64,000 nt of DNA. Origin: Caldimonas caldifontis (lineage in GTDB: Bacteria; Pseudomonadota; Gammaproteobacteria; Burkholderiales; Burkholderiaceae_C). The notes below the pieces were generated by a model, which saw nothing but the letters and a program-made list of their open reading frames with translations, made no database searches and had not been told where the DNA came from. The stretch is taken from positions 110,436-174,435 of the forward strand of contig NZ_PSNX01000011.1 of NCBI RefSeq assembly GCF_002930615.1, read 5' to 3'. Positions 15,660-27,193 of the stretch are shown here, piece after piece. Made by a program: the position numbers and the translations under genes. Numbering within the stretch: the stretch's first letter is position 1; every line of letters begins with the position of its first letter.

Positions 15660-16574
15660 TCAGTGAGACCGGATCATCGTGCCGAAGGCCTGATCGGTGA
15701 GGACCTCCAGCAGCATCGCGTGGGGCACACGACCGTCGATGATGTGCACCGCGTTCACGCCGCTCTTGGCCGCATCCAGTGCCGAAGCGATCTTGGGCAG
15801 CATGCCGCCCGAGATGGTGCCGTCGGCAAACAGCTCGTCGATCTCGCGTGCGGTCAGGTCGGTCAGCAACTGGCCGTTCTTGTCCAGCACGCCCGGGGTG
15901 TTGGTCAGCAGCATCAGCTTCTCGGCCTTGAGCACCTCGGCCAGCTTGCCGGCCACCACGTCGGCATTGATGTTGTAGTTCTCGTTGTGTTCGCCGAAGC
16001 CCAGCGGCGAGATCACCGGGATGAACTGGTCGTCCTGCAGAGCCTTGACCACGCTGGGATCGATCGCGACGATGTCGCCCACCTGGCCGACGTCGTGTTC
16101 CTTGTTGGGGTCGGCCTTGTCCTTCATGCGCAGCTTGCGTGCGCGGATCAGGCCGCCGTCACGCCCGGTCAGGCCCACGGCCTTGCCACCAGCGGCATTG
16201 ATCAGGCCCACGATGTCCTGCTGCACCTGGCCGGCCAGCACCCACTCGACCACCTCCATGGTCTCTTCGTCGGTCACGCGCATGCCCTGCACGAAGGTGC
16301 CCTTCTTGCCGATCTTGGCCAGCGCCTCATCGATCTGCGGCCCACCGCCGTGCACCACCACCGGGTTCATGCCCACGAGCTTGAGCAGCACCACGTCCTC
16401 GGCGAAGTCCTGCTGCAGGGCCGGATCGGTCATGGCGTTGCCGCCGTACTTGATGACGATGGTCTTGCCGTGGAATTTGCGGATGTAGGGCAGGGCCTGG
16501 GCCAGGATCTCGGCCTGGTCGCGCGGGGCGATGTGCTGGAGGTCGTGATCGGGCGCGGATGCAGGGGTGGTCAT
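15660..16574 (-). CDS. argB: Acetylglutamate kinase ArgB
   Basis: 304 residues from ATG 16574, which has GGAG about 10 nt upstream; an in-frame ATG at 16610 is further out and adds only a non-conserved tail. It phosphorylates N-acetylglutamate, the second step of arginine biosynthesis, in the cytosol. Family signatures: [22 protein letters not shown], the substrate loop [25 protein letters not shown] and [13 protein letters not shown]. argJ, the acetyl-cycling enzyme of the same pathway, lies 5 kb downstream at 21505-22734. Confidence 0.96.
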   Translation of the reverse strand: MTTPASAPDHDLQHIAPRDQAEILAQALPYIRKFHGKTIVIKYGGNAMTDPALQQDFAEDVVLLKLVGMNPVVVHGGGPQIDEALAKIGKKGTFVQGMRVTDEETMEVVEWVLAGQVQQDIVGLINAAGGKAVGLTGRDGGLIRARKLRMKDKADPNKEHDVGQVGDIVAIDPSVVKALQDDQFIPVISPLGFGEHNENYNINADVVAGKLAEVLKAEKLMLLTNTPGVLDKNGQLLTDLTAREIDELFADGTISGGMLPKIASALDAAKSGVNAVHIIDGRVPHAMLLEVLTDQAFGTMIRSH

Positions 16575-16776
16575 GTGGAAAGGCTCCGTGGCGCAGGCGG
16601 ACGCAGACATTGGATGGGTGCCCGGATTCTAGGGCGGTGGCTGGTGCAGCGCAGCACACTGGCAGTCCACCGTTTGTTCGCTTGATGAACAAAGCACAGG
16701 AACCCTGGCGCCAGGACGCACTCGAAAGGCGCAGTACCATCACATCAAGAACCCGCCGTTCTCTCGAGAGGTGTCC

Positions 16777-17259
16777 ATGTCCCCCACCCTGTCCCGCCGC
16801 CAGCTCCTGGGCTGGATCGGCGCCACCGCTGCAGCCGCGAGCGTCCCGGCTTTCGCCGCGCGCAAGCCCCTGGTTGAGGTCTGGAAGTCCGAAAGCTGTG
16901 GCTGCTGCGGCGCCTGGGTCGAGCATCTGGAGGCCAACGGCTTCCAGGTGAAGGTCCACAACGTGCGCGGCCCGGCCGAGTACCGGGAGAAGCTGGGCAT
17001 GCCCGACGAGTTCGGCTCCTGCCACACGGCCCAGGTGCAGGGCTACGTGCTGGAAGGCCACGTGCCCGCGCGCGAGATCCATCGACTGCTGGCCGAGCGC
17101 CCGGCCGCCATCGGACTGGCCGTGCCCGGGATGCCCATCGGCTCGCCCGGCATGGAAGTGGGCGACCGCCGCGATGCCTATGACGTGGTCCTGGTCGGCC
17201 GTGACCGCAAAGGCCGCGTCTACCAGCACTACACCGCCATCACCGGCACCCGGACCTGA
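16777..17259 (+). CDS. DUF411 metal-binding protein, Tat-exported
   Basis: 160 residues; ATG 16777 has GAGAGG just upstream. The twin-arginine signal SRRQLLGWIG (about 6-15) and an alanine-rich h-region suggest folded, metal-loaded export by the Tat system, whose genes are also in the window. A dense cysteine cluster CGCCG (Cys41, Cys43, Cys44) and the later SCHTA (Cys82, His83) and EGHVP (His95) are the DUF411 hallmarks, thought to bind copper or similar soft metals. It is followed after 11 bp by a CusF-like gene, supporting a periplasmic copper role. Confidence 0.88.
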   Translation: MSPTLSRRQLLGWIGATAAAASVPAFAARKPLVEVWKSESCGCCGAWVEHLEANGFQVKVHNVRGPAEYREKLGMPDEFGSCHTAQVQGYVLEGHVPAREIHRLLAERPAAIGLAVPGMPIGSPGMEVGDRRDAYDVVLVGRDRKGRVYQHYTAITGTRT

Positions 17260-17270
17260 AAGGCACCCCC

Positions 17271-17546
17271 ATGAAGCGCCTGCTCACGACACTCGCCCTG
17301 GTCACCTTCGCCACGCTTGCCTTCGGCCAGGCCGCCGAGGGCGAAGTGCGCAAGATCGACAAGGCTGCGGGCAAGATCACGCTCAAGCACGGCGAGATCA
17401 AGAGCCTGGACATGCCCCCGATGACCATGGTTTTCCGCGCCGATCCGCCCAGCCTGCTCGACAAGGTGCAGGTGGGCGACAAGGTCAGCTTCCAGGCCGC
17501 CAAGGTGGGCGGCACCTACACGGTCACCGCAATCGACAAGAAGTGA
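17271..17546 (+). CDS. CusF-like periplasmic copper-binding protein
   Basis: 91 residues with a cleavable signal peptide (MKRLLTTLALVTFATLAFG-QA). The rest is a single CusF-type OB domain: GEVRKIDKAAGKITLKHGEIKSLDMPPMTMVF. Compared with E. coli CusF, the metal ligands His36, Met47 and Met49 align with His40, Met51 and Met53, while the capping Trp44 position is Met48 here. It probably chaperones Cu(I) in the periplasm, in an operon with the DUF411 gene. Confidence 0.85.
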   Translation: MKRLLTTLALVTFATLAFGQAAEGEVRKIDKAAGKITLKHGEIKSLDMPPMTMVFRADPPSLLDKVQVGDKVSFQAAKVGGTYTVTAIDKK

Positions 17547-17557
17547 TCCCCGTCGGG

Positions 17558-19555
17558 TCAGAAATGGATGCCCCGCATCATCTGCTGCAGGGCGATGGCC
17601 TCGGCTGACAACTGCGGCTTGCCGCCTTTCTCGCCCTTGGCCGCCTCGCTGTCGGGGAACATGCGGAAGCTCGTGTTCATGATGATCTGCGCCACACGCG
17701 GCACCAGGGCGTGCAGCACCTGGCCGAGGATGCCCAGGCGCGTGGCGATGCGCACCGGCTTGTGCACCACCGCCTGCGCAATCATGTCGGCGGCTTCTTC
17801 CGGTGCCAGCGTCGGCACGTTGTTGTAGATCTTGGTCGGCGCGATCATCGGCGTGCGCACGAGCGGCATGTTGATGGTGGTGAAGGTCACGCCCACGTCC
17901 GCGAACTCGCTGGAGGCGCAGCGCGTCCAGGCATCGAGCGCCGCCTTGCTGGCCACATAGGCCGAAAAGCGCGGCGCATTGGTCAGCACGCCGATCGAGC
18001 TGATGTTGACCACATGGCCCTTCTTCTTCGCCACCATGCCGGGCAGCAGGCCCATGGTGATGCGCAGGCAGCCGAAATAGTTGAGCTGCATCGTGCGCTC
18101 GAAGTCGTGGAAGCGGTCGTAGCTGTTCTCGATCGCGCGACGGATGGAGCGTCCGGCGTTGTTGATCAGCACATCCACCCCACCGAACTCGTCGTTCAGC
18201 CAGGCCACCAGTTGGGTGCAGCTGGCCTCGTCGGCAATGTCCGCCGAATACACATGCACCTGCGCATCGGCACCGGCAAACTCGACGATCTCCTTCTTCG
18301 CCTCCGCGAGCTTGGCTTCGTCGCGTGCGCAGATCACGGTGATCGCCCCCGCCTCGGCAAACTTCTTGGCCGCGGCCAGGCCGATCCCTGAGGAGCCGCC
18401 GGTGACCAGCACCACCTTGCCGCCCACGGCCCCCTGCAGCGAGCGGTCGATGAAGAGGTCGGGGTCGAGATGGCGCTCCCAGTAGTCCCACAGCACCCAG
18501 GCGTAGTCGTGCAGATTGGGGCAGGCGATGCCGCTGCCTTTCAAGGCCGCCAGCGTCTCCCGACAGTCGAAGCGCGTGGGGTAGTTGACGAAGGTGAGGA
18601 TGTCCTCGGGCAGGCCCAGGTCCTTCATCACCGCGTTGCGCACGCGGCGCACCGGCGCCAGCGCCATCATCCCCTTCTTCACCGCCTTGGGGATGAAGCC
18701 CAGCAGGGCGGCGTTCACGAAGACGTTCATCTTCGGTGCATGCGCGGCCTTGCTGAAAATGTCCAGCACATCGCCCACGCGGTAGCCCTTGGGATCGACG
18801 AGGTGGAAGCACTTGCCGGTCGGCGGGGTCTTGGCATGGCTGATGTGATCGATGGCATCGACCACGAAGTCCACCGGCACGATGTTCACGCGCCCGCCTT
18901 CGAGGCCCACCATCGGCATCCAGGGCGGCAGCAGCTGGCGCAGGCGCTGGATGAGCTTGAAGAAGTAATAGGGCCCATCGATCTTGTCCATCTCGCCGGT
19001 CTGCGAGTCGCCCACCACCATCGCCGGGCGGTAGACCGTCCAGGGCAGCTTGCACTCCTTGCGCACGACCTTCTCGCTCTCGTGCTTGGTGTGGAAGTAG
19101 GGATGGTCGAGGTTCTCGGCCTCCTCGAACATGTCCTCGCGAAACACACCCTCGTACAAGCCCGCCGCGGCGATCGACGACACATGGTGGAAGTGCGCGG
19201 CCTCGATGGCCTTCGCAAACTCCACGGTGTGGCGGGTGCCGTCGATGTTCACGGCCACCTGGGTCTCGGACGCCGCCGCCAGGTCGTACACCGCGGCCAG
19301 GTGATAGAAGTGATCGATCTGGCCCTTCAGGGCCTTCACATCCTCGGCCGACACCCCGAGCTTGCGCTGGGTGAGGTCGCCATAGACCGGGATCGCGCGC
19401 GCCTTGCTCACGCCCCAGAACTCGAGCAGTTCGGGCACCTTGGCCTGGCTTTCCTTGCGCAGCAGGAAGTGCACGACCGCGCCGCGGCGCTCCAGCAGCT
19501 TCTTGACGAGACGTTTGCCGATGAAGCCGGTGGCGCCGGTGACGAAATAGTGCAT
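17558..19555 (-). CDS. Long-chain fatty acyl-CoA/aldehyde reductase, two-domain SDR
   Basis: 665 residues with two Rossmann modules. The N-terminal acyl reductase module has GATGFIGK (7-14) and an active-site Y153xxxK157 in HPYFHTKHESEKVVR. The C-terminal SDR module has TGGSSGIG (385-392), NNAG (465-468), NISS and Y533xxxK537. Length, layout and sequence closely follow the Marinobacter fatty acyl-CoA reductases of about 661 residues that convert acyl-CoA through the aldehyde to the fatty alcohol for wax ester synthesis. No wax ester synthase is in this window. It is divergent from phaF (169 bp apart). Function is assigned from remembered family similarity. Confidence 0.85.
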   Translation of the reverse strand: MHYFVTGATGFIGKRLVKKLLERRGAVVHFLLRKESQAKVPELLEFWGVSKARAIPVYGDLTQRKLGVSAEDVKALKGQIDHFYHLAAVYDLAAASETQVAVNIDGTRHTVEFAKAIEAAHFHHVSSIAAAGLYEGVFREDMFEEAENLDHPYFHTKHESEKVVRKECKLPWTVYRPAMVVGDSQTGEMDKIDGPYYFFKLIQRLRQLLPPWMPMVGLEGGRVNIVPVDFVVDAIDHISHAKTPPTGKCFHLVDPKGYRVGDVLDIFSKAAHAPKMNVFVNAALLGFIPKAVKKGMMALAPVRRVRNAVMKDLGLPEDILTFVNYPTRFDCRETLAALKGSGIACPNLHDYAWVLWDYWERHLDPDLFIDRSLQGAVGGKVVLVTGGSSGIGLAAAKKFAEAGAITVICARDEAKLAEAKKEIVEFAGADAQVHVYSADIADEASCTQLVAWLNDEFGGVDVLINNAGRSIRRAIENSYDRFHDFERTMQLNYFGCLRITMGLLPGMVAKKKGHVVNISSIGVLTNAPRFSAYVASKAALDAWTRCASSEFADVGVTFTTINMPLVRTPMIAPTKIYNNVPTLAPEEAADMIAQAVVHKPVRIATRLGILGQVLHALVPRVAQIIMNTSFRMFPDSEAAKGEKGGKPQLSAEAIALQQMMRGIHF

Positions 19556-19724
19556 GACTGCCCTCCTGATGACGATGGTCCCGATTCTTGACCAAGCCCG
19601 CGCACTGCCTGCTGCGCGATTTCCCCAGGGGCCCGTAGAGACCGCTCACTAGAGAATTAGGCTGTCGCGCCTAGCCCCCCCGCCTATAGTGAGTCTGTCT
19701 CCACGCAACCTGGAAGGAAGACCG
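19556..19724. promoter_or_regulatory. Divergent promoter region, acyl reductase / phaF
   Basis: A 169-bp intergenic region separates the minus-strand reductase from the plus-strand phasin. A TATAGT hexamer at 19685-19690 is a plausible -10 element for phaF, without a good -35 match. GGAAGGA lies 7-8 nt before the phaF start. Confidence 0.4.
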
Positions 19725-20279
19725 ATGGTCAAGAAGCTTCAGAAGATGGCCGAGAAGAAGGCCGCCTCCCCTGCCGGCCTGTTCGACTCGCAGCTGGCTG
19801 CCACCGTCCGCGACTCGGCCCAGCAGATCTGGCTGGCAGGTCTGGGCGCGTTCTCCAAGGCACAGGCCGAGGGCGGCAAGGTCTTCGAGGCGCTGGTGAA
19901 GGAAGGGGTGTCGCTGCAGCGCAAGACCCAGGCCGTGGCCGAGGACAAGATCGGCGAAGTCACGGGCAGGATGAGTGCCATGGCCGGTGAGATCTCGGGC
20001 CGTGCCGGTCAGCACTGGGACAAGCTCGAAACCATCTTCGAGGAGCGCGTCTCCCGTGCCCTGAACAAGCTGGGGGTGCCCAGCCACAAGGATGTCGATG
20101 CCCTGATCGCGCGCATCGACGAACTCAGCCAGGCGGTGGCCAAGCTGTCGAAGACACCGGCCAAGGCGGTCAATGGGGCGGCCAAGGGGTCGGGCAAGCC
20201 GGCGGCCAAGACCGCCCGCAAGACGGCATCCGCCAAGCCCGCTGCCAAACGCTCGCCGGCCCGCAAGGCTGCTGCCTGA
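19725..20279 (+). CDS. PHA granule-associated phasin, PhaF/PhaI family
   Basis: 184 residues from ATG 19725, preceded by GGAAGGA. Residues about 15-140 are an amphipathic helical phasin region (IWLAGLGAFSKAQAEGGKVFEALVKEG is the hallmark), with a predicted coiled coil around 105-130. The C-terminal 45 residues are Ala/Lys/Pro-rich repeats of the AAKTARKTA type, like the histone-like DNA-binding tail of PhaF. It therefore probably coats polyhydroxyalkanoate granules and may tether them to the nucleoid. It is followed 2 bp later by a patatin-like lipase gene, likely co-transcribed. Confidence 0.85.
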   Translation: MVKKLQKMAEKKAASPAGLFDSQLAATVRDSAQQIWLAGLGAFSKAQAEGGKVFEALVKEGVSLQRKTQAVAEDKIGEVTGRMSAMAGEISGRAGQHWDKLETIFEERVSRALNKLGVPSHKDVDALIARIDELSQAVAKLSKTPAKAVNGAAKGSGKPAAKTARKTASAKPAAKRSPARKAAA

Positions 20280-20281
20280 GG

Positions 20282-21487
20282 ATGCCCTCCCGCCCCACCG
20301 CCGCCCGCATCGGCCTGGCCCTGGCCGGTGGCGGGCCGCTGGGCGCGATCTATGAGATCGGGGCGCTGTGCGCGCTGGACGAGGTGCTCCAGGGCGTCAC
20401 GCTCACCCAGTGCGACGGCTATGTGGGCGTCTCGGCCGGCGGCTTCATTGCGGCCGGCCTGGCCAATGGCTACACCCCTCGCGAGCTCTGCCGCGCGTTC
20501 ATCGAGAACCTGGGCCCTGCCAGCGAAGTCTTCGAGCCTTCGCTGCTCGTGCGCCCGGCCGTGGGCGAGTTCCTGCGTCGCGGGGCCGCGCTGCCCGGCC
20601 TGCTCGGCTCGGCCGCCTGGCACTACGCTTTCGGCCGACGCTCGCTGATGAGTGCCGTGGAGCGGCTGGGCCGTGCCCTGCCCACCGGCCTGTTCTCGAA
20701 CGAGCAGATCCACACCCGGCTGGCCCAGCTTTTCTCGGAGCCCGGGCGCAGCAATGACTTCCGAACCCTGGGCCGCAAGCTCGTGCTCGTGGCCACCGAT
20801 CTCGACAGCGGATCGGCCGCGCCTTTCGGCCAGCCCGGCTGGGACCATGTGCCCATCTCACGCGCCGTGCAGGCCAGCGCCGCGCTGCCCGGTCTGTTCC
20901 CGCCCGTCGAGATCGACGGGCGGCACTACGTGGACGGCGCGCTGAAGAAGACGGTCCACGCCTCGGTGCTGCTGGAGCAGGGCCTGGACCTGATGATCTG
21001 CCTGAACCCGCTGGTGCCCTTCGAGGCCCGCGAAGACGGAGAAGGTGGGCCGCACCGCATCCCGCGCATTGCCGATGGCGGCCTGCCGGTGGTGCTGTCG
21101 CAGACCTTCCGCTCGATGATCCATTCGCGCCTGGAGCTCGGCCTGCGCAGCTACGAGCGCGCCTATCCCGGCACCGACATCGTGCTCTTCGAGCCCGAGG
21201 CCCACGATGCCGAGATGTTCCTGGCCAACACCTTCAGCTATTCGCAGCGGCGTCGCCTGGCCGAGCATGCCTACCAGAGCACGCGTCAGGCCTTGCGCAC
21301 CCGCTTCGGTGAGTTGGCCCCCCGCCTGGCTCGGCACGGTCTGGCGCTGAACGAAGCCGCGCTGGCCGACACCACGCGCACCCTGCTCGACGCGCGCGCC
21401 GCCGGTCGTCGTGAGCGAGTCAGCCGGTCGCTCACATCCCTGCAGCACACCCTTGACCGCCTGGAGCAGCACCTCGCCCAGGCGTGA
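20282..21487 (+). CDS. Patatin-like phospholipase / lipid acyl hydrolase
   Basis: 401 residues. The patatin Ser-Asp dyad is in place: oxyanion loop GGGPLGA (17-23), nucleophile elbow GVSAG with Ser51, and the aspartate of YVDGALKK (about 215). Residues beyond 300 are a helical extension. Family members hydrolyse phospholipids or other acyl esters. The 2-bp gap to the phasin gene suggests action on granule or storage lipids, which is inference. No signal peptide, so probably cytosolic or peripheral on membranes or granules. Confidence 0.87.
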   Translation: MPSRPTAARIGLALAGGGPLGAIYEIGALCALDEVLQGVTLTQCDGYVGVSAGGFIAAGLANGYTPRELCRAFIENLGPASEVFEPSLLVRPAVGEFLRRGAALPGLLGSAAWHYAFGRRSLMSAVERLGRALPTGLFSNEQIHTRLAQLFSEPGRSNDFRTLGRKLVLVATDLDSGSAAPFGQPGWDHVPISRAVQASAALPGLFPPVEIDGRHYVDGALKKTVHASVLLEQGLDLMICLNPLVPFEAREDGEGGPHRIPRIADGGLPVVLSQTFRSMIHSRLELGLRSYERAYPGTDIVLFEPEAHDAEMFLANTFSYSQRRRLAEHAYQSTRQALRTRFGELAPRLARHGLALNEAALADTTRTLLDARAAGRRERVSRSLTSLQHTLDRLEQHLAQA

Positions 21488-21504
21488 GCCCGCCCGGGAC
21501 GGCC

Positions 21505-22734
21505 TCAGCTGCGGTAGTCAGCGTTGATGCTGACGTAGTCGTGCGAGAAGTCGCAGGTCCACACCGTGGCCCGCGCGTTGCCGCGCCCGAGCAAGACCTT
21601 CACGGTGATTTCCGCCTGCTTCATCACACGCTGGCCGTCCTCTTCCCGGTAATCGGGATGACGCCCGCCCTGGCGAGCCACATGCACATCATCCAGATAG
21701 AGATCGATCTTGGTCTGGTCGAGGTCGGTGATGCCGGCATAGCCCACCGCCGCCAGGATGCGGCCGAGGTTGGGGTCGCTGGCGTAGAAGGCCGTCTTCA
21801 CGAGGGGCGAATGGGCGATGGCGTAGGCCACCTTGCGGCACTCGTCCTTCGTGGCGCCACCTTCCACACGCACGGTGATGAACTTCGTCGCCCCTTCGCC
21901 GTCACGCACGATGGCCTGGGCGAGCTGCTGCGCCACGTCGATCACGGCCTCACGCAGTGCGGCCCCCTCGGGGGACTCCAGCTGGGTGATCGGCGCATGA
22001 CCCGCCTGGTGCGTCGCCACCACCACGAAAGCGTCGTTGGTGGAGGTGTCGCCATCGATGGTGATGCGGTTGAAAGACTGGTCCGCCGCCTCGCGCACCA
22101 GGGTCGGCAGCAAGGCCGCGTCGATGCTGGCGTCGGTGGCCAGGAAGCCCAGCATCGTGGCCATGTTGGGCCGGATCATGCCGGCACCCTTGGCGATTCC
22201 GGTGATCGTGACCGTCTTGCCACCGATGCTCACCTGGCGCGACACGGCCTTGGGCACGGTGTCGGTCGTCATGATGGCTTCGGCGGCGTTCGCCCAGTTG
22301 TCGGGCTTCAGGTCGCCCACGGCGGCCGGCAGGCCCGTGACGATGCGATCCACCGGCAACGGCTCCATGATCACGCCGGTGGAAAAGGGCAGAACCTGGG
22401 CAGGCGACACACCGAGCTGCTTCGCCAGCGCCTCGCAGGTGGCGCGCGCACGCGCCAGCCCGTCCTCGCCGGTGCCCGCATTGGCATTGCCGGTGTTGAT
22501 CACGAAGGCCCGCACGCCCGCACCCGCTGCAAGGTGCTCCCGCGCCACCTGCACCGGCGCGGCACAGAAGCGGTTCTGGGTGAAGACGCCAGCCACCGCC
22601 GCACCTTCGTCGAGCACGAAGACACAAACGTCCTTGCGGTTGGCCTTGCGTACACCCGCCATCGCGATGCCGATGCGCACGCCGGGCACGGCATGCAGCG
22701 ACTGGGGATCAGGGGCCAAGAGATTCACAGGCAT
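21505..22734 (-). CDS. argJ: Glutamate N-acetyltransferase / amino-acid acetyltransferase ArgJ
   Basis: 409 residues from ATG 22734; upstream in-frame codons lie within secA. The precursor self-cleaves before the nucleophile Thr193 in [12 protein letters not shown] to give alpha and beta chains. Other signatures: [32 protein letters not shown] and [12 protein letters not shown]. It transfers acetyl from N-acetylornithine to glutamate, closing the arginine acetyl cycle. It is 16 bp downstream of secA on the same strand and converges on the patatin gene. Confidence 0.96.
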   Translation of the reverse strand: MPVNLLAPDPQSLHAVPGVRIGIAMAGVRKANRKDVCVFVLDEGAAVAGVFTQNRFCAAPVQVAREHLAAGAGVRAFVINTGNANAGTGEDGLARARATCEALAKQLGVSPAQVLPFSTGVIMEPLPVDRIVTGLPAAVGDLKPDNWANAAEAIMTTDTVPKAVSRQVSIGGKTVTITGIAKGAGMIRPNMATMLGFLATDASIDAALLPTLVREAADQSFNRITIDGDTSTNDAFVVVATHQAGHAPITQLESPEGAALREAVIDVAQQLAQAIVRDGEGATKFITVRVEGGATKDECRKVAYAIAHSPLVKTAFYASDPNLGRILAAVGYAGITDLDQTKIDLYLDDVHVARQGGRHPDYREEDGQRVMKQAEITVKVLLGRGNARATVWTCDFSHDYVSINADYRS

Positions 22735-22750
22735 CGAAGCGCTCCCGGTT

Positions 22751-25495
<2,745 letters not shown>

Positions 25496-25684
25496 GCGCG
25501 AAGGGAAGGGATAGAAAGAAGGGGCAGCCTCGGGGCTGCGGACGTCGGGGCGTCACGTCAAGGCGAAAGGGCCCTGGCAGGCAGCCAGCGCCCCAAAGCG
25601 TTTGAGTTTAGCACCCGGTCATGCGCCCGGATGCATGGGGCATCGGGCGTTGCAGGGGCCGCCACAAGGGGCGGCGGGAGCGGT

Positions 25685-26647
25685 TCAGGGCGCCGCCGGG
25701 CGGGCCGCCGTCGCCTGGGCCACCGACGAGCGTCGGGGCGCCTGGCCGGCCAGGAAGCGGGCCGGGTTCTGGGGGACACCTGCCACCAGCACCTCGAAAT
25801 GCAGGTGCGGCCCGGTGGAGCGGCCGGTGGACCCCACCTCGGCGATCACCTGGCCTCGCTTGACCAGATCGCCCTGTTTGACCAGCAGCTTCGAGGCATG
25901 GGCATAGCGGGTGACGAGCTGGTTGCCGTGGTCGATGTCCACCATGTGGCCGTAAGCCGGGTGGTACTCGGCAGCGATCACCACCCCCCCAGCCGCCGCC
26001 TGGATGGGCGTGCCCGTGGGCGCCGGAAAGTCCAGACCGGTGTGCAGGGCCTGGCGGCCAGAGAACGGATCTTCCCGGAAACCGAAGCCCGAACTGGTGG
26101 GTGCGTCCACGGGGCGGCTGTTCGGGATCATCAGCGCCTGCACGCGCTGCTCGAACAACTGGGACTCGATGAGGGTGAACATATCGGCGTTCAGAGCCGC
26201 CGCCTGGTCGAGCTCGTCCATGAGGCGATTGAGCTGCTCGAACGAGGGTTGCCCCGTGGGCACATACGGGCCGCCCTTGGGTCCGTCGGGGACCGCGGCC
26301 TTGATCTCGTCGGGCTTGAGACCCACCATGTCCGACACCCGCTCACCCACGGCCTCGAGCTGCACGAGCCGGGCCTGCATCTCGCCCACCTTGCGGGCCA
26401 TGGCATCGAGGTTCTCGCGCAGGAAGCGGTCGCGCTGCGCGAACTCGTCCTTCACGACCAGGCGCACGATCTGGCTGACGACCGGCCAGCCCTCACGGGC
26501 GGCTTTCAGGAAGATGAAGTGGTAGATCAGGCCCGACAGCACCAGCAGGAGGCTCAGACCACCCGACATCAGCGCGGCCAGCTGCCAACGGCTGAGCGTC
26601 AGCACACGCGTTCGCGTGAACCGGCTGTGGGTGATCATGATCTGCAT
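25685..26647 (-). CDS. M23-family peptidoglycan endopeptidase, membrane-anchored
   Basis: 320 residues from ATG 26647, with AGGAG 8 nt upstream. One N-terminal transmembrane segment (about 25-45), then a predicted coiled-coil periplasmic region (about 60-190), then a C-terminal LytM/M23 domain. Zn ligands are recognisable: H-x3-D in LHTGLDFPAPTGTPI and the HxH of HLHFEVL, with VDIDHGNQLVTRYAH between. It has the full catalytic set, so is probably an active cross-link hydrolase rather than an EnvC-like activator. It lies upstream of secA and its start is only 16 bp from the divergent dciA-like start. Confidence 0.92.
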   Translation of the reverse strand: MQIMITHSRFTRTRVLTLSRWQLAALMSGGLSLLLVLSGLIYHFIFLKAAREGWPVVSQIVRLVVKDEFAQRDRFLRENLDAMARKVGEMQARLVQLEAVGERVSDMVGLKPDEIKAAVPDGPKGGPYVPTGQPSFEQLNRLMDELDQAAALNADMFTLIESQLFEQRVQALMIPNSRPVDAPTSSGFGFREDPFSGRQALHTGLDFPAPTGTPIQAAAGGVVIAAEYHPAYGHMVDIDHGNQLVTRYAHASKLLVKQGDLVKRGQVIAEVGSTGRSTGPHLHFEVLVAGVPQNPARFLAGQAPRRSSVAQATAARPAAP

Positions 26648-26663
26648 CGCTACACTCCTGCCC

Positions 26664-26969
26664 ATGAAGCCCCGCGCGGACCGGACCCTGCCCATCCACG
26701 AGGCCATGAGCCGCCACAGCATGCTGGAGCGGCTACAACTCCTGTTGCGCGACTCGCAGTCGCGCCTCGACGGTATTCGCCCCCTCCTGCCCCCCGCGCT
26801 CGCGGCCCATGTCAAAGCTGGGCCTGTCGATGAACAGGGGTGGACTCTGCTGGCACCGAACGCGGCGGCGGCGGCCAAGCTGCGACAGCTGCAACCCCGC
26901 CTGGAAGCGGCCTTACGCCAACAGGGGTGGCAGGTTAGCGCAATCAGGGTGAAGGTTCAATCGGCCTGA
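26664..26969 (+). CDS. DUF721/DciA-like protein
   Basis: 101 residues from ATG 26664; an upstream in-frame start at 26616 lies inside the divergent peptidase gene and has an unusual hydrophobic lead. The DUF721 KH-like region is visible: HSMLERLQLLLRDSQSRLDGIRPLLPPALAAHV, then WTLLAPNAAAAAKLRQLQPRLEAALRQQG and a final basic beta strand SAIRVKV. DciA loads the DnaB helicase in bacteria lacking DnaC/DnaI; this copy is only the core domain. Family call by pattern, function by homology. Confidence 0.7.
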   Translation: MKPRADRTLPIHEAMSRHSMLERLQLLLRDSQSRLDGIRPLLPPALAAHVKAGPVDEQGWTLLAPNAAAAAKLRQLQPRLEAALRQQGWQVSAIRVKVQSA

Positions 26970-27077
26970 CCCAGGGAACGGCAACCGGGGGTAACGCGGC
27001 GTGCACGTGTCACACCGAGGGCCTCTTGTTCTGCCATGCAGGCCAGCTTCCATCCCTGTCTGGGGGTTTCAGAGGGG

Positions 27078-27153
27078 TGGTGCCGGCTATCCGACTCGAA
27101 CGGATGACCTACCGCTTACAAGGCGGTTGCTCTACCAACTGAGCTAAGCCGGC
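27078..27153 (-). tRNA. tRNA-Thr (anticodon TGT)
   Basis: Complete cloverleaf on the minus strand: acceptor GCCGGCT/AGCCGGC, D-arm GCTC-AGTTGGTA-GAGC, anticodon stem ACCGC/GCGGT with loop CTTGTAA (anticodon TGT), and T-arm ATCCG-TTCGAGT-CGGAT. The 3' CCA is encoded. It lies 40 bp downstream of sspB on the same strand and could be transcribed with it or from its own promoter (a TAGAAT hexamer lies in the gap). Confidence 0.95.
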
Positions 27154-27193
27154 GAGGCCGCCGGGGCGGCATCGGGTACAGATTCTAAGGCGC

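Noticed and set aside
25496..25684. Possible secM-like leader or regulatory RNA before secA
   Set aside because: The gap holds only a small GC hairpin (GCCGCC 25658-25663 with GGCGGC 25670-25675) without a T run and no arrest-peptide-like frame.
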